Below are positions 7,548-10,420 of a stretch of 10,420 nucleotides of DNA, piece after piece (the stretch's first letter is position 1; each line of letters opens with the position of its first letter). The notes beneath the pieces are model-generated. The model saw only the letters and a list, made by a program, of their open reading frames with translations, ran no database searches and was not told where the DNA came from. A program made the position numbers and the translations under genes. Source of the DNA: Deltaproteobacteria bacterium (GTDB lineage: Bacteria > Myxococcota_A > Polyangia > Haliangiales > Haliangiaceae); assembly GCA_013696695.1 (NCBI GenBank), contig JACCYD010000714.1, forward strand, positions 1 to 10,420, written 5' to 3'.

Positions 7548-8675
7548 CCGCACGGCGTAGGCGCCAGCCGGCATCCTGAGCACGTACGTCTTGCCGAACC
7601 CGGTGTCGAGATCCGTCGCGTCACCGATCACCACGCTGCCGTCCGCGCTCGCGCCGCTGACGTTGCTGAGGACCATGTTCGCGGGGAGCTCGATGCCCGC
7701 CGCAGCGACCACGTCACCGAGCGCGCGCGTGCCGGCATCGGCGCTCCACACGAAGGCGACCGGGATCGTGAAGAACGCACTACCGAGGCCACCGAAGATC
7801 AGCGAGCCGTCCGCCGACATCGCGTTCGGGAACATCGGATCGTTTGGCAGCACGACGTCGAGGCGCGGCAGCCGGACGAGGCCTGTGCCGACCGTCCACA
7901 CGAAGCCGTCGAAGCCGAGCTGCCCCGCGACGGTGCGTCCATCGGCGTCGATCGAGAGCACCTCGCCGGGCTCGTCGAAGTTGTCGGGCACGAGCATGAA
8001 GCCGGTGCCATCGGCGCGCCACACCGTCGGGGAGCGATCGACGCCGCCGTTCTGCGCGAAGCCGGCGGCGATCCGGCCGTCGTCGGAGATCACCGTCGCG
8101 CGGTTGATCGGCGGGTTCTCGTTGAACGGCGTGCCGAGGATCTGGAGCCTGACGAAGCCGGTGGTCGCGGTCCACCGGAACGCATCCGGCGTGCAGCCAT
8201 TCCACGCGAGCCCGACGACGACCTCGCCGTCGGAGCTGAGGTCGAACGCGCCGGCGACCTCGTCGATGCCGCATCCGACGGCATGCGGGCTCCCGAGATC
8301 CAGCCAGTCGGTCGCCGCGGTCCACCGCCCAGCTTGGGTCGGGGTGCCGTGTAGCGCGCTGAGCGCGCCCGCGTTCGAGACGCCGGTCGCGACGTTGCGC
8401 GTCGGATCGCCAATCGTGGTCACCGGCATGCTGTCGCCGGTGATCGTGTCGTGAAAGTGCGCGACCGCGCCGTCCTCGAGCGTGACGGATTCGAACACCG
8501 CGATCTTGCCGTCGGGGCTGAGGTCGATCGCGATCGGGAAGTCGAGGAACTGGATGCCGGGTGTCGGCGCGACCGGCGGCTCGATCGGCGGCTCGATCGG
8601 CGGCTCGATCGGCGGCTCGACGTTGTCGCCACACGCCGCGAGAGGAATCGCGAACAGGAACACGAGGTGCTTCAT
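7545..8675 (-). CDS. Lipoprotein with seven HAF-like beta-propeller repeats
   Basis: A 376-residue protein starting MKHLVFLFAIPLAAC, a lipoprotein signal with lipobox LAAC (Cys15), followed by a linker of four EPPI/EPPV units (residues 20-35). The remainder is built of repeats with a turn '(S/D)xDG..(V/A)xG' followed by '(A/P)FxW...TG...L', as in HAF-type extracellular repeats. I count seven units, beginning near 51, 97, 145, 195, 241, 285 and 341, including AFRWTATTGFVRL and GFVWTVGTGLVRL, so a seven-bladed beta-propeller is likely. Units 1 and 2 are the most degenerate. No catalytic motif is visible; such propellers usually bind partners or ligands at the cell surface. Two or three cysteines (135, 161) are present in the mature part. 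The gene is followed at six bases by corA on the same strand and likely forms an operon with it, which raises the question of a link to metal uptake; that link is only positional. The start is ATG 8675; no strong Shine-Dalgarno is seen. Confidence 0.85.
   Translation of the reverse strand: MKHLVFLFAIPLAACGDNVEPPIEPPIEPPIEPPVAPTPGIQFLDFPIAIDLSPDGKIAVFESVTLEDGAVAHFHDTITGDSMPVTTIGDPTRNVATGVSNAGALSALHGTPTQAGRWTAATDWLDLGSPHAVGCGIDEVAGAFDLSSDGEVVVGLAWNGCTPDAFRWTATTGFVRLQILGTPFNENPPINRATVISDDGRIAAGFAQNGGVDRSPTVWRADGTGFMLVPDNFDEPGEVLSIDADGRTVAGQLGFDGFVWTVGTGLVRLPRLDVVLPNDPMFPNAMSADGSLIFGGLGSAFFTIPVAFVWSADAGTRALGDVVAAAGIELPANMVLSNVSGASADGSVVIGDATDLDTGFGKTYVLRMPAGAYAVR
8574..8621 (-). repeat. Four tandem 12-bp repeats encoding EPPI units
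   Basis: Four head-to-tail copies of a 12-bp unit (plus strand CGGCGGCTCGAT) at 8574-8585, 8586-8597, 8598-8609 and 8610-8621; only the last base of the last copy differs. On the minus strand they encode the EPPI/EPPV linker right after the lipidated cysteine. Copy changes would lengthen or shorten the stalk by four residues without shifting frame. Confidence 0.95.
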
Positions 8676-8708
8676 GGCGCCACCGTAACGACCGCGTCAA
8701 CGATCGTC

Positions 8709-8737
8709 TTGACAGCACGCGCCGCGGGCTTGGCAGT
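8709..8737 (+). promoter_or_regulatory. Possible sigma-70 promoter for the AraC-type regulator
   Basis: A perfect -35 hexamer TTGACA at 8709-8714 lies in the 89-bp divergent gap. At a 17-base spacing stands GGCAGT (8732-8737), a poor match to TATAAT, so the call rests on the -35 element and on position: transcription would begin about 20 bases before the GTG at 8765. Confidence 0.3.
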
Positions 8738-8764
8738 TCGCGACAAACCGACAGATAGTGGGCT

Positions 8765-9847
8765 GTGGGGCGCGATCAGAAGAGCAAGCGCAGCGTGGTG
8801 CGCGCTGGCGTGTCCGCGACGCTGCGCGATTACCTGCAGCGCTATCCGGACATCCAGCTCGATCGCCTCACGCGATCGGCCGGGCTCGATCCGACGCAGC
8901 TCGGTAACCCCGACGCGTTCTTCGATCAGCAGCACTGGTTCCTGCTCGTCGAGGCAGCCGCGCGCGAGACCGGCGATGGCTACCTCGCGATCGGCTTCGT
9001 CGAGCAGATGCCGTGGAAAGACTTCGGCGTGCTCGGCTACGTCGCTCGCAACTCGGCGACCGTCGGCGACGCACTTGTCAACATGGCGCGCTATTTCGCT
9101 GTCCAGCAGACGGGTGGGCAACTCGCCCTCGAGCCAGGTTGGCGCGAGGTGACCTATCAGTACACCGTCGAGGATCCGCGGATCGTCGAGCACGGCCAGA
9201 TCACCGAGGGCCTGTTCGCGCTGATCGTCAGGTTGATCCGCGAATCGCTCGGGGAAGCCGCGTGGAAGCCGCGCGCGATCGCGTTTCGTCACGATGGGCC
9301 GACCGACCTGCAGCGTCACGCGCGGTACTTCGGCAGCGAGCCGCGGTACCGCCAGCGCGCGAACAAGCTGACGCTCGCCACCGCCGATCTCGAGCGCCGG
9401 TTCGTCAGCGCGGATCTCGACCTGCTGCCGCACCTCGTCGCGCACGCCACCGCCAGCATCGCAGCGATGCCGAAGTCCGGCGATGACGTGCATCGCGCCG
9501 TGATCGCGGCGCTCGGTGCCGGCGATCCGACGATCGAGCGGGTCGCCTCGACACTCGGTCAAAGCGCGCGCAGACTGCAGCGCAAGCTCAAGGCCGAGGA
9601 CCGATCGTTCAAGGAGGTCGTCGATGACACGCGCCTCGATCTCGCGAAGCGCTACCTCGCCGATGCGGCGCTGTCGTTGACCGAGACCGCGTTCCTGCTC
9701 GGCTACTCCGATCTCAGCGCGTTCTCGCGCGCGTTCCGGAGGTGGACCGACGTCAGCCCGCTCGAGTTCCGCTCGCGGGCGAATGAACGAGCTAGCCGAA
9801 CTGCACCGAACGCCGGGTCATCGCCCCGCCCCACCAGAACCCGGTGA
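8765..9847 (+). CDS. AraC-family transcriptional regulator with arabinose-binding-type N-terminal domain
   Basis: A 360-residue DNA-binding regulator. Residues about 15-215 read as the PF12625-type sensor domain of AraC proteins (RLTRSAGLDPTQLGNPDAFF, then QHWFLLVEAAARETGDGYLA), as in OruR-like regulators. Residues about 245-336 are the AraC double helix-turn-helix: the first has ERVASTLGQSARRLQRKL, the second (from about 303) LSLTETAFLLGYSDLSAFSR, followed by AFRRW and the conserved SPLEFR. About 24 further residues, rich in Arg, Pro and Ser, follow and are unusual for the family; the last 18 are encoded by bases antisense to the end of the dioxygenase gene. The start is GTG 8765; GTG 8795 or 8798, with AGAAGAG upstream, are alternatives that would keep the sensor domain intact. 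The effector is unknown. Targets could be itself, the divergent propeller-lipoprotein/corA unit or a distant operon. Confidence 0.92.
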   Translation: MGRDQKSKRSVVRAGVSATLRDYLQRYPDIQLDRLTRSAGLDPTQLGNPDAFFDQQHWFLLVEAAARETGDGYLAIGFVEQMPWKDFGVLGYVARNSATVGDALVNMARYFAVQQTGGQLALEPGWREVTYQYTVEDPRIVEHGQITEGLFALIVRLIRESLGEAAWKPRAIAFRHDGPTDLQRHARYFGSEPRYRQRANKLTLATADLERRFVSADLDLLPHLVAHATASIAAMPKSGDDVHRAVIAALGAGDPTIERVASTLGQSARRLQRKLKAEDRSFKEVVDDTRLDLAKRYLADAALSLTETAFLLGYSDLSAFSRAFRRWTDVSPLEFRSRANERASRTAPNAGSSPRPTRTR

Positions 9848-10420
9848 TCGGGAACTCGATCGTCGCGTCGGGCGCGGCGCCCGCGGAAAACATCACCGGC
9901 ACGAAGTGCTCGTGCGTCGGTAGCGATTCCTGCACGCCCGGCGCCTTCGCGCGGTAGTCGAGCAGTGCATCGTGATCGCGCCGCGATAGCGCGTCGGCGG
10001 TCCAGCTGTCGAAGTCGCTCGCCCACGCCGGGGTGTCGCGCAGCGACAGCGCGCGCAGGTTGTGAGTGATGAAGCCGCTCCCGACGAGCAACACGCCCTC
10101 GTCGCGCAGTGGTGCGAGCGCTTTGCCCATCGCGAAGATCTCGGCCGGGTTCATGCTCGGCAGCGAGACTTGCAACACCGGGAGGTCGGCCGCCGGGTAC
10201 ATGCACATCAACGGGATGTACGTGCCATGGTCGAGACCGCGCTCGGGATCATCGACATGAGCGATGTTCGCGGCGGTGAGGAGCTGGCGCACGCGCGCGG
10301 CGACATCGGGCGCTCCGGGCGCCGGGTACTGCAGCTTGTAGAACTTGTCGGGAAACCCGTAGAAGTCGTAGATCAGCGGCAGCGGTCGCGTCGCTCCGAT
10401 CGAGACCGGGTGCGCCTCCC
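9792..10420 (-). CDS. DODA/YgiD-type class III extradiol ring-cleavage dioxygenase (N-terminus off right edge)
   Basis: The 208 visible residues belong to the LigB-like family of 4,5-DOPA dioxygenases, cytoplasmic metal enzymes that open catechol-type rings with O2. Conserved landmarks, numbered from the first complete codon at the window edge, are PLIYDFYGFPDKFYKLQYPA (about 14-33), RGLDHGTYIPL with His64, the LPVLQVSLPS strand, GSGFITHNLRAL with His119, and PTHEHFVPV with His169 and His171. The end (GFWWGGAMTRRSVQFG) also fits the family, so the stop at 9792 is real. The frame is open to 10420; about 50 N-terminal residues, including the first metal-binding His motif, are expected outside the window. 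There is an ATG-less open stretch to the edge, so internal GTG 10292 is not the start. The true substrate in bacteria is usually not DOPA and is unknown here. It converges on the AraC-type gene with a 56-bp overlap. Confidence 0.93.
   Translation of the reverse strand, partial: EAHPVSIGATRPLPLIYDFYGFPDKFYKLQYPAPGAPDVAARVRQLLTAANIAHVDDPERGLDHGTYIPLMCMYPAADLPVLQVSLPSMNPAEIFAMGKALAPLRDEGVLLVGSGFITHNLRALSLRDTPAWASDFDSWTADALSRRDHDALLDYRAKAPGVQESLPTHEHFVPVMFSAGAAPDATIEFPITGFWWGGAMTRRSVQFG

Noticed and set aside
6939..8354. A 471-residue open frame on the plus strand
   Set aside because: It lies antisense to corA and the propeller lipoprotein, both of which have clear signals and family motifs; its Asp/Arg/Ala-rich composition is typical of a shadow frame.

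Overview
The window is GC-rich, densely coded chromosomal DNA. Its mix of genes is what one expects of a predatory or complex-lifestyle deltaproteobacterium (Myxococcota, for example a Kofleriaceae/Haliangium-like lineage): an ECF sigma factor, two predicted lipoproteins, a secreted DUF4344-type metallopeptidase, a histone H1-like basic tail on a SUKH protein, and an AraC regulator of the arabinose-binding type. This assignment rests on style and gene content, not on a marker gene. I see no tRNA, rRNA, CRISPR array, insertion sequence or integration site.

Layout. Positions 1-237 (minus) hold the N-terminal part of an ECF sigma factor that runs off the left edge. Divergent from it is an aconitase-family Fe-S hydratase (322-2286, plus). 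A secreted putative metallopeptidase (2287-3033, minus) converges on the hydratase with abutting stop codons. From the same 185-bp gap a lipoprotein with a caspase/gingipain-like His-Cys core and a C-terminal PPC domain is read the other way (3219-4838, plus). It is followed by a 509-aa protein combining a Lys/Ala/Pro-rich histone-like tail, a TPR-like segment and a SUKH domain (4927-6456, plus). On the minus strand, converging on it with a 4-bp overlap, is a two-gene unit: a seven-repeat beta-propeller-like lipoprotein (7545-8675) followed by a CorA divalent cation channel (6453-7538), with the CorA ribosome binding site overlapping the lipoprotein stop codon. A divergent AraC-type regulator (8765-9847, plus) then overlaps by 56 bp the end of a DODA/YgiD-type extradiol dioxygenase (9792-10420, minus) that runs off the right edge.

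How the genes relate. There is no single obvious pathway. Two themes stand out. First, three or four products are exported: the metallopeptidase and the caspase-like lipoprotein share a divergent promoter gap and could be co-regulated cell-surface or secreted hydrolases, while the propeller lipoprotein is coupled to CorA. Second, all three convergent gene pairs meet with zero or negative spacing, leaving no room for ordinary terminators. The most novel-looking items are the caspase-fold lipoprotein at 3219-4838 and the H1-tail/TPR/SUKH fusion at 4927-6456. All functional statements come from motif recognition by eye; no database search was possible.
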